This document shows, one piece after another, positions 9,658 to 18,803 of a stretch of DNA of 64,000 nucleotides (its first letter is position 1; each line of letters begins with the position of its first letter). The notes beneath the pieces were generated by a model. It saw nothing but the letters and a program-made list of their open reading frames with translations, did no database searches and was not told the origin of the DNA. The stretch covers positions 2,604,001 through 2,668,000 of the forward strand of contig NZ_CP121671.1 of the NCBI RefSeq assembly GCF_029714185.1, given 5' to 3'. A program made the translations under genes and the position numbers. Source of the DNA: Halobacillus naozhouensis. Its GTDB lineage: Bacteria; Bacillota; Bacilli; Bacillales; Halobacillaceae.

Positions 9658-9936
9658 TCAGTCGTCGTCCTCTTTCTCTATCTTGTCAATATAATTCATT
9701 AATTCCGTACACTCTTCTTTTAGTTTAATATATTCATTCATTGTATTAACCGCTGTCAAGACTGCAAGCTTAGACGTATCTAAACTTGGATTAGCTTCAT
9801 GTATTTCGCGCATTTTCTGATCCACAAGACTAGATACCATGCGGATATGGTGCGGCTCTTCATGCCCAACAATTGTGTACGAGCGATTGTTAATCTCAAC
9901 GGTGATTCTTCTTCTGTTTTTATCTGATTGGGACAC
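9658..9936 (-). CDS. zapA: Cell division protein ZapA
   Basis: 92 aa from a GTG at 9936. ZapA binds FtsZ and promotes bundling of protofilaments at the division site. Conserved features are RRITVEINNRSYTIVG near the N-terminus, then SLVDQKMREI and a C-terminal coiled coil with LTAVNTMNEYIKLK. An ATG lies six bases upstream (9942), but the AAGGGGG ribosome site abuts it, whereas the GTG has a 7-base spacer, and relatives start at the same place. The frame continues another 21 codons upstream with no ribosome site. It is divergent from rnhC and followed by yshB. Confidence 0.9.
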   Translation of the reverse strand: MSQSDKNRRRITVEINNRSYTIVGHEEPHHIRMVSSLVDQKMREIHEANPSLDTSKLAVLTAVNTMNEYIKLKEECTELMNYIDKIEKEDDD

Positions 9937-10085
9937 ATCCATACCCCCTTGATTCTCAAGTCCTAAGCATAATAGTAACATGAAGCTGAACATTTGGGAA
10001 ACCAAAAAGTATTAATAACTCTGTTCTGTTCATGTTTCTAATTTGCTATACTGATTTTATACTTTTCAATAGAGAGGACTTAACT

Positions 10086-11012
10086 ATGTCACAAGTTGTT
10101 CTAACCTTACCTAAAGAAAAACTTCAGGAAATGCAAAGTTATTATAAACAAAGTCTGAAGGCCACACCCCAGAATGCTGCTTTTGCAGCCAAAACACCAA
10201 GTTGTACAATCACAGCGTACAACTCTGGAAAAGTACTTTTTCAAGGAAAAGCTCCGCAGCAGGAATCAGATAAATGGGGAAAATCCGCTGCTCAATCTTC
10301 CTCTAAAAAGTCAAAACCAAAATCCACTCATCGATTTCATCCCGATAAAGCGTTGTTTGCCCAATCCCATATTGGGTCAGATGAAGCCGGAACTGGTGAC
10401 TTTTTCGGTCCGATAACTGTGGCTGCGGCCTATGTAAAAGATCATCAAATTGGCCAGTTGAAAGCAATCGGGGTAAAGGATTCAAAACACCTCAGTGACA
10501 AACAAATCACACATATCGCTAAACAAATTGTGGAAATGAATATTCCTTACAGTCTGCTGCGTTTAGATAATATGAAATATAATGAATGGCAGGAGAGGGA
10601 TTGGACACAAGGCAAAATGAAGACAATGCTTCACCATAAAGCTTTAGAAAATTTGCTTACAAAAATTGCGCCTGAGCAGCCGGCTATTCTGGTTGACCAA
10701 TTCTCCCAGCCTGACGTTTACGCAAAACACTTGAAATCTGAACGTAAACAGCTTCAGAAGAACATATTCTTTATGACCAAAGCCGAAAGCTATTCCACGT
10801 CTGTCGCTGTCGCTTCCATTATTGCCAGGTCGAGTTTCGTGAAAGCGATGAATCAAATTGAGATGGACACCGGGCTTCCTATTCCTAAAGGAGCTTCAGG
10901 AACCGTTGACAAAGCGGCAGCAAAAGTTATTACCGTTTATGGAGAAGACAAACTGCGTGAAATTGCCAAAATACATTTTGCTACTTTAGAGAAAGCCCGA
11001 AAATTAACGTAG
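10086..11012 (+). CDS. rnhC: Ribonuclease HIII
   Basis: 308 aa. RNase HIII cleaves the RNA strand of RNA-DNA hybrids. Residues 1-85 form the DUF3378/TBP-like substrate-binding domain (SQVVLTLPKEKLQEMQSYYK) with a basic linker. The catalytic domain begins GSDEAGTGDFFGP with the D99-E100 pair, then D132 in VKDSKHLSD and later the Asp in LVDQFSQPD. The ATG at 10086 follows AGAGGA; an upstream 18-codon extension has no ribosome site. An extended -10 TGCTATACT lies at 10045-10052. It is one of few plus-strand genes, divergent from zapA. Confidence 0.95.
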   Translation: MSQVVLTLPKEKLQEMQSYYKQSLKATPQNAAFAAKTPSCTITAYNSGKVLFQGKAPQQESDKWGKSAAQSSSKKSKPKSTHRFHPDKALFAQSHIGSDEAGTGDFFGPITVAAAYVKDHQIGQLKAIGVKDSKHLSDKQITHIAKQIVEMNIPYSLLRLDNMKYNEWQERDWTQGKMKTMLHHKALENLLTKIAPEQPAILVDQFSQPDVYAKHLKSERKQLQKNIFFMTKAESYSTSVAVASIIARSSFVKAMNQIEMDTGLPIPKGASGTVDKAAAKVITVYGEDKLREIAKIHFATLEKARKLT

Positions 11013-11020
11013 CCACAAAC

Positions 11021-11050
11021 AAAGCGTGCCATAAAATGGCACGCTTTTGT
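11021..11050. terminator. Bidirectional terminator between rnhC and pheT
   Basis: GCGTGCCA and TGGCACGC pair around a TAAAA loop, followed by TTTTGTT on the plus strand and by a T-rich run on the minus strand. It separates the convergent rnhC and pheT genes. Confidence 0.8.
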
Positions 11051-11069
11051 TACGCTCTATTTAGCAAAA

Positions 11070-13496
11070 CTAACCGCGGAGCTCAGCCCGGTGAGTTTGT
11101 TTAACGGCTTCAAGAATTTGATTGTGAGCTTCTTCTACTTCCTTATCCTTCAATGTTCGTTGTGGATTTAAATAAACAAGGTTAAAAGCCAGTGATTTCT
11201 TCCCGTCTTCAAGATGTTCGCCCTGATAAACATCAAAGACCTGTACAGCCTGAATGAGCGGATCTCCGGCCTCGGCAATCGTCTTTTCAATATCAGCAGC
11301 AGGTATAGATTCGTCTACAACTAAGGCAATGTCTCGACTCACCGCCGGATATTTAGGTATTGCTCGAAAGCCTTCTTCTTTCGTGTACATGTTGAAGAGC
11401 TCCTCAATATTTAGATCAAACACATACGTTTCCTTTAATCCCATTTCCTTTTGGAGTTTCGGATGGACTTGTCCAAGGAACCCAACCGTTCTCCCACCGG
11501 ATTTAATGAGAGCCGTTCTTCCAGGGTGCATGTGATCAATCTTTCCTTTCTCAAATGAAACAGACAGATCCAGCTTAGCAGCCAGCCCCTCAACAATTCC
11601 TTTTACAACGAAGAAATCGACAGCCTTTTTCTCTTGCTGCCATAGATGACTTACCCATTCACCCGTTAAGGCACCAGAGGCTCGCAGTGTTTCAACAGGC
11701 TGTTTCGTGACTCGTTCTTCTTCATTGATGAAAACTTGACCAATTTCATAATACCCCAGGTTATTTTGTTTACGTGCAGTATTATAGGCTAGCGACTGAA
11801 GCATCTCAGGAAGTATGCTTAGACGAAGATGGCTATGATCTTCACTCATTGGCATAGCCAATTTAACAGGTTGCTTGGCCTGATTAGCAATCTCCACGCT
11901 TACAAGCATGGCGGCTCTTTTTTCACTAGTAAGTGAATACGTAATTACCTCATCTAAGCCTGCCCCTTCAAGGTATGTCTTGATTTCACGCTTCAACTTT
12001 TGATTCTGTGACAATCCGCCTGCCTGTGAAGCACCTTGTGGAAAAGTATACGGCAGTTGATCATACCCGTATATACGAGCCACTTCTTCAAGCATATCCT
12101 CAAACTGGGTGACATCTCCCCTTCTCGTCGGTACGGAAATTTGAAAATCATCTCCGGATTGAGTGAATGTAAATTGAAGGCGATTGAGAATATTCGCGAT
12201 TTCTTTTGTTGAAATTTCAGTCCCTAACCGATCATTTATGCGCTGGGTATCAATGGACACTTTTCGCTCGGTCCGATCAAGTTGATCAAACTTAGCAACT
12301 CCTGAAAGTACACTGGCACCTGCGTATTTTTCTAAAAGCTCACATGCTCTTTGGCCTGCTCGCTCTACTCGATTTGGATCCACTCCTTTTTCAAAACGTG
12401 TACTTGATTCACTGCGTAGTCCATGATCCTTGGAGGACTGTCTCACAACAGCTGGATCAAAATAAGCAGCCTCCAGCAAAATCGTTGTGGTGCTCTCGTT
12501 AACCTCAGAATCTGCCCCGCCCATTACACCAGCAATCGCCTGTGGCTTAGTACCGTTTGTAATGACTAAATGATCTGGTGTTAATGTGCGTTCTTGATCA
12601 TCTAACGTCACAATCGTTTCGCCGTCTTTTGCTTTACGGGTTACGACTTCTTTAGAGCCGAAACGATCGTAATCAAAAGCGTGAAGCGGCTGTCCATATT
12701 CAAGCAATACATAGTTTGTGATGTCCACTACGTTATTAATCGGGCGAATTCCAGCTGCCGTTAAACGATTTTGTATCCATAACGGAGACGTTCCTACTTT
12801 TACATCTTTGATTATAAACGCACCATAGTAAGGATTGGCCTCTTGGTCTTCAACCGTGACAGATAGATATTCTGATGCTTTCTCCGAAACAGGATGGACT
12901 TCCTCAACAGCCAATTCGTACTCACGACCCAGAGCTGCCGCCACTTCATAGGCTACCCCAGCCATGCTTAGACAGTCTGCCCTGTTTGGCGTTAAACCAA
13001 GCTCGATGATGATATCATCCAGATTCAGCAATGATACAGCATTTTCACCTGCTTGCACATCCTCCGGAAAAACAAAAATCCCATCATGGTATTCTTTCGG
13101 AACATCTTTCTCATCTACACCAAGTTCTTGAAGGGAACAAACCATTCCGTTTGACTCTTCTCCGCGCAGCTTTGTTTTCTTAATTTTAAAATTGCCAGGC
13201 AGTACAGCTCCTGGAACAGCAACAGGAACATACTGACCTTCTGCTATATTAGGGGCACCGCATACAATTTGTAATGTCTCGGTTCCCACGTCAATTTGAC
13301 ACAATGATAATTTATCTGCATTCGGATGCTGCTCACATGAAACCACATGACCAACCACTACCCCTGTAACTTTTTCAGCCACAGGTTCTACACTCTCTAC
13401 TTCTATGCCTGTTTTCGTTATAATTTCAGCAAGGTCTTCCGGCTGATAATCACGCACATTTATATATTGATTTAGCCAATTCAAGGATACTAGCAT
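11070..13496 (-). CDS. pheT: Phenylalanyl-tRNA synthetase beta subunit
   Basis: 808 aa, full length. With PheS it forms the (alpha-beta)2 enzyme that charges tRNA-Phe. The N-terminal tRNA-binding/EMAP-like OB domain covers about 40-150 (VVGHVVSCEQHPNADKLSLC). B3/B4 editing and B5 domains follow, then the synthetase-like core and a C-terminal ferredoxin-fold anticodon-binding domain (YPAVSRDIALVVDE). AAGGAGGATAAGGAC precedes the ATG at 13496. It lies 13 bases after pheS and shares its T-box-controlled transcript. Confidence 0.97.
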   Translation of the reverse strand: MLVSLNWLNQYINVRDYQPEDLAEIITKTGIEVESVEPVAEKVTGVVVGHVVSCEQHPNADKLSLCQIDVGTETLQIVCGAPNIAEGQYVPVAVPGAVLPGNFKIKKTKLRGEESNGMVCSLQELGVDEKDVPKEYHDGIFVFPEDVQAGENAVSLLNLDDIIIELGLTPNRADCLSMAGVAYEVAAALGREYELAVEEVHPVSEKASEYLSVTVEDQEANPYYGAFIIKDVKVGTSPLWIQNRLTAAGIRPINNVVDITNYVLLEYGQPLHAFDYDRFGSKEVVTRKAKDGETIVTLDDQERTLTPDHLVITNGTKPQAIAGVMGGADSEVNESTTTILLEAAYFDPAVVRQSSKDHGLRSESSTRFEKGVDPNRVERAGQRACELLEKYAGASVLSGVAKFDQLDRTERKVSIDTQRINDRLGTEISTKEIANILNRLQFTFTQSGDDFQISVPTRRGDVTQFEDMLEEVARIYGYDQLPYTFPQGASQAGGLSQNQKLKREIKTYLEGAGLDEVITYSLTSEKRAAMLVSVEIANQAKQPVKLAMPMSEDHSHLRLSILPEMLQSLAYNTARKQNNLGYYEIGQVFINEEERVTKQPVETLRASGALTGEWVSHLWQQEKKAVDFFVVKGIVEGLAAKLDLSVSFEKGKIDHMHPGRTALIKSGGRTVGFLGQVHPKLQKEMGLKETYVFDLNIEELFNMYTKEEGFRAIPKYPAVSRDIALVVDESIPAADIEKTIAEAGDPLIQAVQVFDVYQGEHLEDGKKSLAFNLVYLNPQRTLKDKEVEEAHNQILEAVKQTHRAELRG

Positions 13497-13509
13497 GTCC
13501 TTATCCTCC

Positions 13510-14544
13510 TTATGCTTTATGGTATTGTTTTAAAAATCGTTGATCGTTTGTATAGAAATGACGAATGTCATCCACACCATATTTCAACATGGCAATTCGT
13601 TCTGGGCCCATTCCAAAAGCAAAGCCGGAATACTCATCTGGATCGTACCCTGCCATTTCGAGTACATTAGGGTGAACCATGCCAGCCCCCAGGATTTCAA
13701 TCCATCCCGTTCCTTTACAAACGGAGCATCCGCTTCCACCGCACATTTTACAGGAGATATCCATCTCCACAGACGGTTCTGTAAAAGGGAAGAAGCTTGG
13801 ACGCAGCCTGATTTCCCGCTCAGCTCCGAACATTTGCTTAGCAAATGTATCAAGAACTCCTTTTAAATCGCTCATCCGCACATCTTTATCGACGAGCAGC
13901 CCTTCAATTTGAGTAAACTGATGGGAGTGGGTGGCGTCATCTGTATCACGGCGATAGACTTTTCCCGGGCAAATCATACGTACAGGTTCAGAACCATTTT
14001 TCTGCCCCATTGTTCTCGCCTGGACAGGTGATGTATGGGTACGTAGTAAAAGTTCCTCCGTAACGTAAAAGGAATCCTGCATATCACGAGCAGGGTGACC
14101 TTTAGGCAGGTTCAGCGCTTCAAAATTGTAATAATCCGTTTCCACTTCCGGCCCCTCTTTAATTTCAAATCCCATCCCGATAAACAGGTCTTCTATTTCC
14201 TCTACAAGAGAAGTTAACAAGTGAGGACCTCCGACCTGTATCGGGCGGCCAGGCAATGTAATATCAATACTTTCAGCCTCTAATTGTTTTTCAAGCGCCT
14301 CGTCTTCAAGACGGGTTTGTTTAGATTCGATTGCATCGGCTATCTCTTCCCGAACATCATTTGCCAGTTGACCGATAACCGGTCGTTCCTCTTTCGAGAG
14401 TTTTCCCATCCCGCGTAATACTTCTGTGATCGGACCTTTCTTGCCCAAGTATTCGACACGAATGTCTTTAAGGGCTTGCACTTCTTCGGATTTCTCAACT
14501 TTGCTTAATGCTTCTTGCTTTAATTCCTGCAAACGTTCCTTCAT
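13510..14544 (-). CDS. pheS: Phenylalanyl-tRNA synthetase alpha subunit
   Basis: 344 aa. This is the catalytic class II subunit. An N-terminal coiled coil (1-90) is followed by the active-site domain with motif 2 around [21 protein letters not shown] and motif 3 [14 protein letters not shown]. The segment [17 protein letters not shown] is a Cys-rich insertion typical of this subunit in Bacillus. GAAGGAGGAAG precedes the ATG. Transcription is controlled by the T-box leader just upstream. Confidence 0.97.
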   Translation of the reverse strand: MKERLQELKQEALSKVEKSEEVQALKDIRVEYLGKKGPITEVLRGMGKLSKEERPVIGQLANDVREEIADAIESKQTRLEDEALEKQLEAESIDITLPGRPIQVGGPHLLTSLVEEIEDLFIGMGFEIKEGPEVETDYYNFEALNLPKGHPARDMQDSFYVTEELLLRTHTSPVQARTMGQKNGSEPVRMICPGKVYRRDTDDATHSHQFTQIEGLLVDKDVRMSDLKGVLDTFAKQMFGAEREIRLRPSFFPFTEPSVEMDISCKMCGGSGCSVCKGTGWIEILGAGMVHPNVLEMAGYDPDEYSGFAFGMGPERIAMLKYGVDDIRHFYTNDQRFLKQYHKA

Positions 14545-14570
14545 GTCCTGCTTCCTCCTTCAATCTCAAA

Positions 14571-14836
14571 ATAAAAAAAAGCCTCATCCCCTCATAAAAA
14601 AGGGACGAGACTTGTTTAATCGTTTCGCGGTACCACCCTTGTTGACACACCAGTGTGCCCACTCAAGTTCTTAGATAACGGATATGAATCCGGCACATCT
14701 TTAACAGATGCCAGCTCCAGAGTGAAATTTCAACAACGGCCACGATAGAAATGCTTTCAGTCTAAGGCATTTCTTCCCTTAATCGATGCTGCCCTTATTT
14801 ACTATGCTCCTTCTTCACTATTCACTATATAACTGT
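14571..14836 (-). promoter_or_regulatory. T-box riboswitch leader of pheST
   Basis: The minus-strand leader holds the T-box core AAGGGTGGTACCGCG (14626-14640), which pairs with uncharged tRNA ends, and a terminator stem (GTCTCGTCCC with GGGATGAGGC) followed by a long T run at 14571-14612. A UUC triplet, the Phe codon, is at 14724-14726 in the context UUCACUCUGGAGC, which aligns with the specifier region of the thrS leader in this window. Uncharged tRNA-Phe should switch on pheST. This leader fills the 329-base gap between pheS and the rRNA methyltransferase gene. Confidence 0.93.
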
Positions 14837-14842
14837 TCATTA

Positions 14843-14871
14843 ATTATAGAGAAAGACGATGAGTTATGCAA
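14843..14871 (-). promoter_or_regulatory. pheST promoter
   Basis: TTGCAT (14866-14871), a 17-base spacer and TATAAT (14843-14848) on the minus strand, immediately before the T-box leader. Confidence 0.8.
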
Positions 14872-14873
14872 GC

Positions 14874-15608
14874 CTATCCTTTTAAATGATACATTAATAT
14901 GGCCGCAGCAATCGCCACGTTTAATGATTCAGCCTGTCCATAAATCGGGATATAGACTCTCTCGCTTGCATAAGCTAGCAATTCATTGCGAATGCCCTGT
15001 CCCTCATTACCGACAATCAAAGCTGCTTTCTCAGGTTGTGGTAACTTTTTATAAGGTTCAGCATCCTGAAGAGCTGAGGCCCAAACCATAACATTAGCAG
15101 CTTGCAGATCCCGTATAACGTCTTCTAATTCCCCTTGAAAAATTGGAATATGAAACAATGACCCCTGGGTTGAGCGAATCGTCTTTTCATTAAAAGGATC
15201 CACACAGCCTTCTCCAACCACTACATGGTCAAAACCAGCGGCATCAGCCGTGCGAATTAACGTGCCAAGGTTCCCCGGGTCTTGCACAGCATCAATTAAC
15301 AAGGTCAACGTTTGCGGTTGGAAAGGCACAATCTTTCGCTCAACAATCGCTGCGATCCCTTGAGGCGTTTGTGTTTGAGAAATGGTCTGAAACACTTGCT
15401 CACTTACATCAGTAAGCTGTACGTCCGTGTCAGGAACAAAAGATTCTCCTTCTCTTCTGATCACTTCCACTACTTTCCAGTCACTTTTTTGTGCTTCTTC
15501 TATTAAATGGTGCCCTTCCACTAAAAAGGTTCCCGTTCTTTCTCTATATTTTCGTTTATGTAACTTTTTCCATTCTTTCACTTTCGAGTTATTGACAGAT
15601 GTTAGCAT
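14874..15608 (-). CDS. ysgA: TrmH/SpoU family RNA 2'-O-methyltransferase (YsgA)
   Basis: 244 aa SPOUT methyltransferase. An N-terminal substrate-binding domain (EGHHLIEEAQKSDW) is followed by the knotted domain: motif 1 DPGNLGTLIRTADAAGFD, motif 2 GNEGQGI and motif 3 ESLNVAIAAAILMY. Such enzymes methylate ribose of rRNA or tRNA with S-adenosylmethionine; the target here cannot be read from sequence. The ATG at 15608 has GAGGGA upstream. It lies between sspI (divergent) and pheS, the B. subtilis order. Confidence 0.9.
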   Translation of the reverse strand: MLTSVNNSKVKEWKKLHKRKYRERTGTFLVEGHHLIEEAQKSDWKVVEVIRREGESFVPDTDVQLTDVSEQVFQTISQTQTPQGIAAIVERKIVPFQPQTLTLLIDAVQDPGNLGTLIRTADAAGFDHVVVGEGCVDPFNEKTIRSTQGSLFHIPIFQGELEDVIRDLQAANVMVWASALQDAEPYKKLPQPEKAALIVGNEGQGIRNELLAYASERVYIPIYGQAESLNVAIAAAILMYHLKG

Positions 15609-15711
15609 ATTATGTTTTCCCTCGTTTAATTTGAAGTTTTCTTTTAATCATACATAGCTTATTCTCATTTGGTCAAACTAAACATAATTCAAAAGTGGAG
15701 GTAGACAAAAA

Positions 15712-15927
15712 ATGGACTTAAACTTAAGAAAAGCAATCCTGTCTAACGTTTCAGGACACAATACGGATCAGCTGGAAGCTACTATTGTTGACGCCGTCGA
15801 AAATGGTGAAGAGAAGATGCTTCCTGGGCTTGGGGTTTTATTTGAAATGATCTGGAAAGAAGCGAACGAACAGGATAAACATGAAATGCTTGAAACTCTT
15901 GAACACAGTCTGCAGAAGCAATCATAA
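15712..15927 (+). CDS. sspI: Small acid-soluble spore protein SspI
   Basis: 71 aa, matching SspI in length and sequence (start [13 protein letters not shown], core [14 protein letters not shown]). SspI is a minor SASP made in the forespore and lost during germination. GTGGAGGT lies before the ATG. The upstream region contains CATAATT, which resembles a sigma-G -10, but no convincing -35. Its presence is direct evidence for an endospore former. Confidence 0.93.
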   Translation: MDLNLRKAILSNVSGHNTDQLEATIVDAVENGEEKMLPGLGVLFEMIWKEANEQDKHEMLETLEHSLQKQS

Positions 15928-15957
15928 AAGCCACCCCTAAGGGGATGGCTTTTTATT
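15925..15957. terminator. Bidirectional terminator between sspI and ysdC
   Basis: AAAAGCCACCCCT pairs with GGGGATGGCTTTTT, with T runs on both strands. It serves the convergent sspI and M42 peptidase genes. Confidence 0.85.
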
Positions 15958-17043
15958 TTAGTCAAATGTAATTTCTTTTACTTTTTTATCATCGAGTCGT
16001 TTAATAACTTCTACAATTAGATGAACAGCATTCTCAAAATCGTCCCGATGAAGCATCGCTGCATGGGAATGAATATACCGTGTTGCAATGGTTATGGATA
16101 AGGCTGGCACCCCATCATGGGTTAAATGAATAGCACCTGAATCTGTACCGCCTCCAGCCAAGGAATCAAACTGATAAGGGATAGCATTTTCATCTGCTGT
16201 ATCGACCACAAAATCTCTCAGTCCTTTATGAGAAACCATGGAAGCATCATATAAAATTATTTGCGGCCCATCTCCCATTTTACTTTGAGCATCACGCTCA
16301 GAAACTCCCGGAGTATCTCCTGCAATACCTACATCTACGCCAAAAGCGATATCCGGATTAATTAAATGAGCGGAAGTACGAGCACCTCGTAAGCCAACTT
16401 CTTCTTGTACCGTACCAACACCATAAACAATGTTCGGGTGTTTCTCAGACTTCAGGCGTTTGAGTACTTCAATTGCAATAGCACAGCCGATCCGGTTGTC
16501 CCAAGCTTTGGCAAGCAGCATTTTCTCATTTTTCATTTGAGTGAATTCAAAATAGGGAACGATAGAATCTCCTGGTACTACACCAAACTCTTTTGCTTCT
16601 TCTTTACTTGAAGCACCAATATCTATGAACATGTCTTTAATTTCGACAGCCTTTTTACGCTGGTCGGCAGGTAGAATATGAGGAGGCTTAGAACCGATAA
16701 TTCCAGTTAGATTGCCTTCACGAGTCATGATAGTTACGCGCTGGGCAAGCATTACCTGACTCCACCATCCGCCAACAGGCTGAAAGTAGATATAGCCTTT
16801 GTCATCGATACGTGTCACCATGAAGCCTACTTCATCCAGGTGACCTGCGACCATGACTTTCGGACCTTTTTTATTTCCTACCTTCTTAGCTACCAGGCTT
16901 CCGAGATTATCTGTATACACCTCATCCGCATAAGGGGTGATATACTTAGTCATGACATCCCTAGCTTCGCGTTCGTGCCCCGGAATTCCATTCGCATCTG
17001 TTAAATCTTTGAGCATCATTAGTGTTTCATCTTTTTTAGCCAT
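15958..17043 (-). CDS. ysdC: M42 family aminopeptidase (YsdC)
   Basis: 361 aa metallopeptidase of the glutamyl/tetrahedral aminopeptidase group, sometimes misnamed an endoglucanase. Metal ligands and catalytic residues are visible in order: GHLDEVGF (His, Asp), WDNRIGCA (bridging Asp), QEEVGLRGA (catalytic Glu-Glu), DVGIAGD and [10 protein letters not shown] (late His). It probably trims peptides in the cytosol as a large oligomer. It ends at the terminator shared with sspI. Confidence 0.92.
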   Translation of the reverse strand: MAKKDETLMMLKDLTDANGIPGHEREARDVMTKYITPYADEVYTDNLGSLVAKKVGNKKGPKVMVAGHLDEVGFMVTRIDDKGYIYFQPVGGWWSQVMLAQRVTIMTREGNLTGIIGSKPPHILPADQRKKAVEIKDMFIDIGASSKEEAKEFGVVPGDSIVPYFEFTQMKNEKMLLAKAWDNRIGCAIAIEVLKRLKSEKHPNIVYGVGTVQEEVGLRGARTSAHLINPDIAFGVDVGIAGDTPGVSERDAQSKMGDGPQIILYDASMVSHKGLRDFVVDTADENAIPYQFDSLAGGGTDSGAIHLTHDGVPALSITIATRYIHSHAAMLHRDDFENAVHLIVEVIKRLDDKKVKEITFD

Positions 17044-17116
17044 ATGTACAATTCCTCCTTTTGTCTCACTATTCCCTATTATATAGTTTTTATTATGAAT
17101 TCACAAAAAATTACGT

Positions 17117-17599
17117 CTAATATCCCTGATCCTGCCGCTCAAAGTTCACTTCATTTTTTTGAATATATGCCTTCTGTAACTCCCCGGCCTGGAAGCCAAG
17201 CGTTTTTCCTAGTGATAAAAAGGCTGCAAACAATTCAAAATAGCTTGTCTCGTTTTTTTCCCGTTTAAAACTCTCGATAGCTGTGAATATAGCAAGAAAA
17301 GCTTCTGTTTGATTCATCTTCTCGTTAAGCGCTGAAGTTTGATACCGAAAGCCGAGATCCAGCCCCAGAGAAAGGATGAAATGTAACCCATCCACGTACT
17401 CCTCCAGCACAACTTCTTTAGGGCTTGCTGGCTTCTTACTCCAAAATTTAAAACACCGGGTTTCGTTCGCTAACTCCCCGATCTCAACTAATAGTGCCAG
17501 TATTTTATTATCTACAACATTCATCTCTTGCAGATCATGCGTATGTATAATGTGAGCATCTAGCTTCTGCTGCATGTGATAAAAAGATTCCCAATTCAT
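17117..17599 (-). CDS. dUTP diphosphatase, dimeric (all-alpha NTP pyrophosphatase)
   Basis: 160 aa member of the dimeric dUTPase_2/MazG-like family. It hydrolyses dUTP to dUMP and pyrophosphate, limiting uracil in DNA. The Mg-binding acidic motifs are seen as LLVEIGELANETRCFKFW (ExxE) and VVLEEYVDGLHFI (EExxD). It is not the trimeric beta-type enzyme. TAGGAGGAATATC precedes the ATG. Substrate assignment within the all-alpha NTPase superfamily rests on the FKFW/EEYVDGLHF pattern. Confidence 0.85.
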   Translation of the reverse strand: MNWESFYHMQQKLDAHIIHTHDLQEMNVVDNKILALLVEIGELANETRCFKFWSKKPASPKEVVLEEYVDGLHFILSLGLDLGFRYQTSALNEKMNQTEAFLAIFTAIESFKREKNETSYFELFAAFLSLGKTLGFQAGELQKAYIQKNEVNFERQDQGY

Positions 17600-17646
17600 G
17601 ATATTCCTCCTAAAAAAATTTTCTTCAACATAAATGTATCACTTTT

Positions 17647-17673
17647 TGAAACAAATAGGGAACGTTAATCGTA
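17647..17673 (+). promoter_or_regulatory. Sigma-W-type promoter of ysdB
   Basis: TGAAAC (17647-17652), 17 bases, CGTA (17670-17673). This matches the ECF sigma-W pattern, and ysdB is a named sigma-W pathway gene in B. subtilis. The same arrangement occurs before the PspA cluster at 62.2 kb. Confidence 0.8.
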
Positions 17674-17709
17674 CATGTGCTAACAATCACTTTCAGGGAG
17701 AAGGTAACT

Positions 17710-18111
17710 ATGATAATTATACTCTTTCGAATCTTATTAATTATAGCGATATTGTTCATCATTTACACAGTTTACAAATTCATAGTAAACCCCAGAAGAA
17801 GGCTTGATCATGCCCATCAAAAGCACGAGTTTTACTTTCACGATACCCCTGAAAATACGAAACAGAATTTCTTCATTACCTATAAAGGATTAATGTTTGA
17901 AGGAGAAAAATATCTTGGGACTACTGAGGAAGCGTTTGAAGTTGTCACTATTAATATTTTCACCCATTATCCTGAAAAGTTACAAGGATTAGAGAGAAAT
18001 GACTTATACTTTCTTGAAGAGCAAGTTTTAATAAGGTACCCTTATGCCAGAATCGAATGGAAATATCCGATCAATCGGTTAAATATACGCCCGATCAATG
18101 ATGATCAGTAA
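17710..18111 (+). CDS. ysdB: Sigma-W pathway protein YsdB
   Basis: 133 aa from the ATG at 17710, which follows GGGAGAAGG; an 11-codon extension upstream lacks a ribosome site. One N-terminal membrane helix (residues 2-22) is followed by a soluble domain rich in aromatic residues (HEFYFHDTPENTKQNFFITYKG). The function is unknown, but B. subtilis ysdB belongs to the cell-envelope stress regulon. A well-formed sigma-W promoter lies 37 bases upstream. It is convergent with the VTT-domain gene. Confidence 0.85.
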   Translation: MIIILFRILLIIAILFIIYTVYKFIVNPRRRLDHAHQKHEFYFHDTPENTKQNFFITYKGLMFEGEKYLGTTEEAFEVVTINIFTHYPEKLQGLERNDLYFLEEQVLIRYPYARIEWKYPINRLNIRPINDDQ

Positions 18112-18161
18112 CTGATTAATTAGGTGTTTTCTATTAAAATACCTCGGACACATAAAAACAT

Positions 18162-18200
18162 GGCCAGTACCTCAGAGCAGCGGGTACCGGCCTCTTTTTT
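18162..18200 (+). terminator. Terminator of ysdB
   Basis: GGCCAGTACC pairs with GGTACCGGCC (one mismatch) and is followed by TCTTTTTT. The T run touches the stop codon of the convergent gene. Confidence 0.8.
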
Positions 18201-18768
18201 AACTGGTTTGAAAGAAATCCTGCCAAATCAACACTTCATATTTCTTCCTTAGCAAGTAACACGCGAAAGCAAGCAATCCAGAGAATAATAACAGCATAGG
18301 GATGGATAAGAGGGTAATCCATTGCCCTACTGAAGTGTATACCACAGCCAATGGAAAGTTTGCCAGCAAGGAAGATTTAGTGTAATCCTTAAAATCTTTA
18401 CTCATTTCAATTAGACAATAAGACAATAAATGAAAATGGATGAATGGAATTAAGCGAAGAATTGCCACCTGTCTTACCGTTAAATGAGATTTCCGTTTAT
18501 TCCACTTCTGATACATAGCCTGCATTTTCTTTAGACCAAAGGGAACAAGACGAATCATTCGATAAAATATAAGACTGGAGAGCAAGGTTCCAATGACTGA
18601 ATAGGCAGTTCCAGCAACTGGTCCGAATAGCATACCACCTGTGACACAAACGAGCATTACCGGTAAAAATAAAAAAGGACGTAACAAATGGATCGCAATA
18701 AATAATAGTGGTGCCCACGCTCCTTGATGTTCTACCCATGCCAGAACGGCAGTCGATGTTTCGGCCAT
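18199..18768 (-). CDS. VTT/DedA-like (TVP38/TMEM64) membrane protein
   Basis: 189 aa with five to six membrane segments. The stretch LFGPVAGTAYSVIGTLLSSLIFYRMIRLVPFG and the later RLIPFIHFHLLSYCLIEMS are the hallmark re-entrant regions of the VTT (SNARE-associated) domain. Members of the superfamily have been linked to lipid scrambling or carrier recycling; the substrate here is unknown. The ATG at 18768 has only a GAGGCG ribosome site. It lies 35 bases after the DUF1294 gene. In B. subtilis this site between ysdB and ysdA carries no such gene as far as I recall, so it may be a lineage-specific insertion. Confidence 0.8.
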   Translation of the reverse strand: MAETSTAVLAWVEHQGAWAPLLFIAIHLLRPFLFLPVMLVCVTGGMLFGPVAGTAYSVIGTLLSSLIFYRMIRLVPFGLKKMQAMYQKWNKRKSHLTVRQVAILRLIPFIHFHLLSYCLIEMSKDFKDYTKSSLLANFPLAVVYTSVGQWITLLSIPMLLLFSGLLAFACYLLRKKYEVLIWQDFFQTS

Positions 18769-18803
18769 CCACTTCGCCTCCCTGCCTACAGATTATGACA
18801 GCA

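Noticed and set aside
14786..15091. 101-codon plus-strand frame
   Set aside because: It lies over the pheS promoter and antisense to the methyltransferase gene; no ribosome site.
15655..15700. Sigma-G promoter for sspI
   Set aside because: A CATAATT -10 is present, but no acceptable -35 at the right distance.
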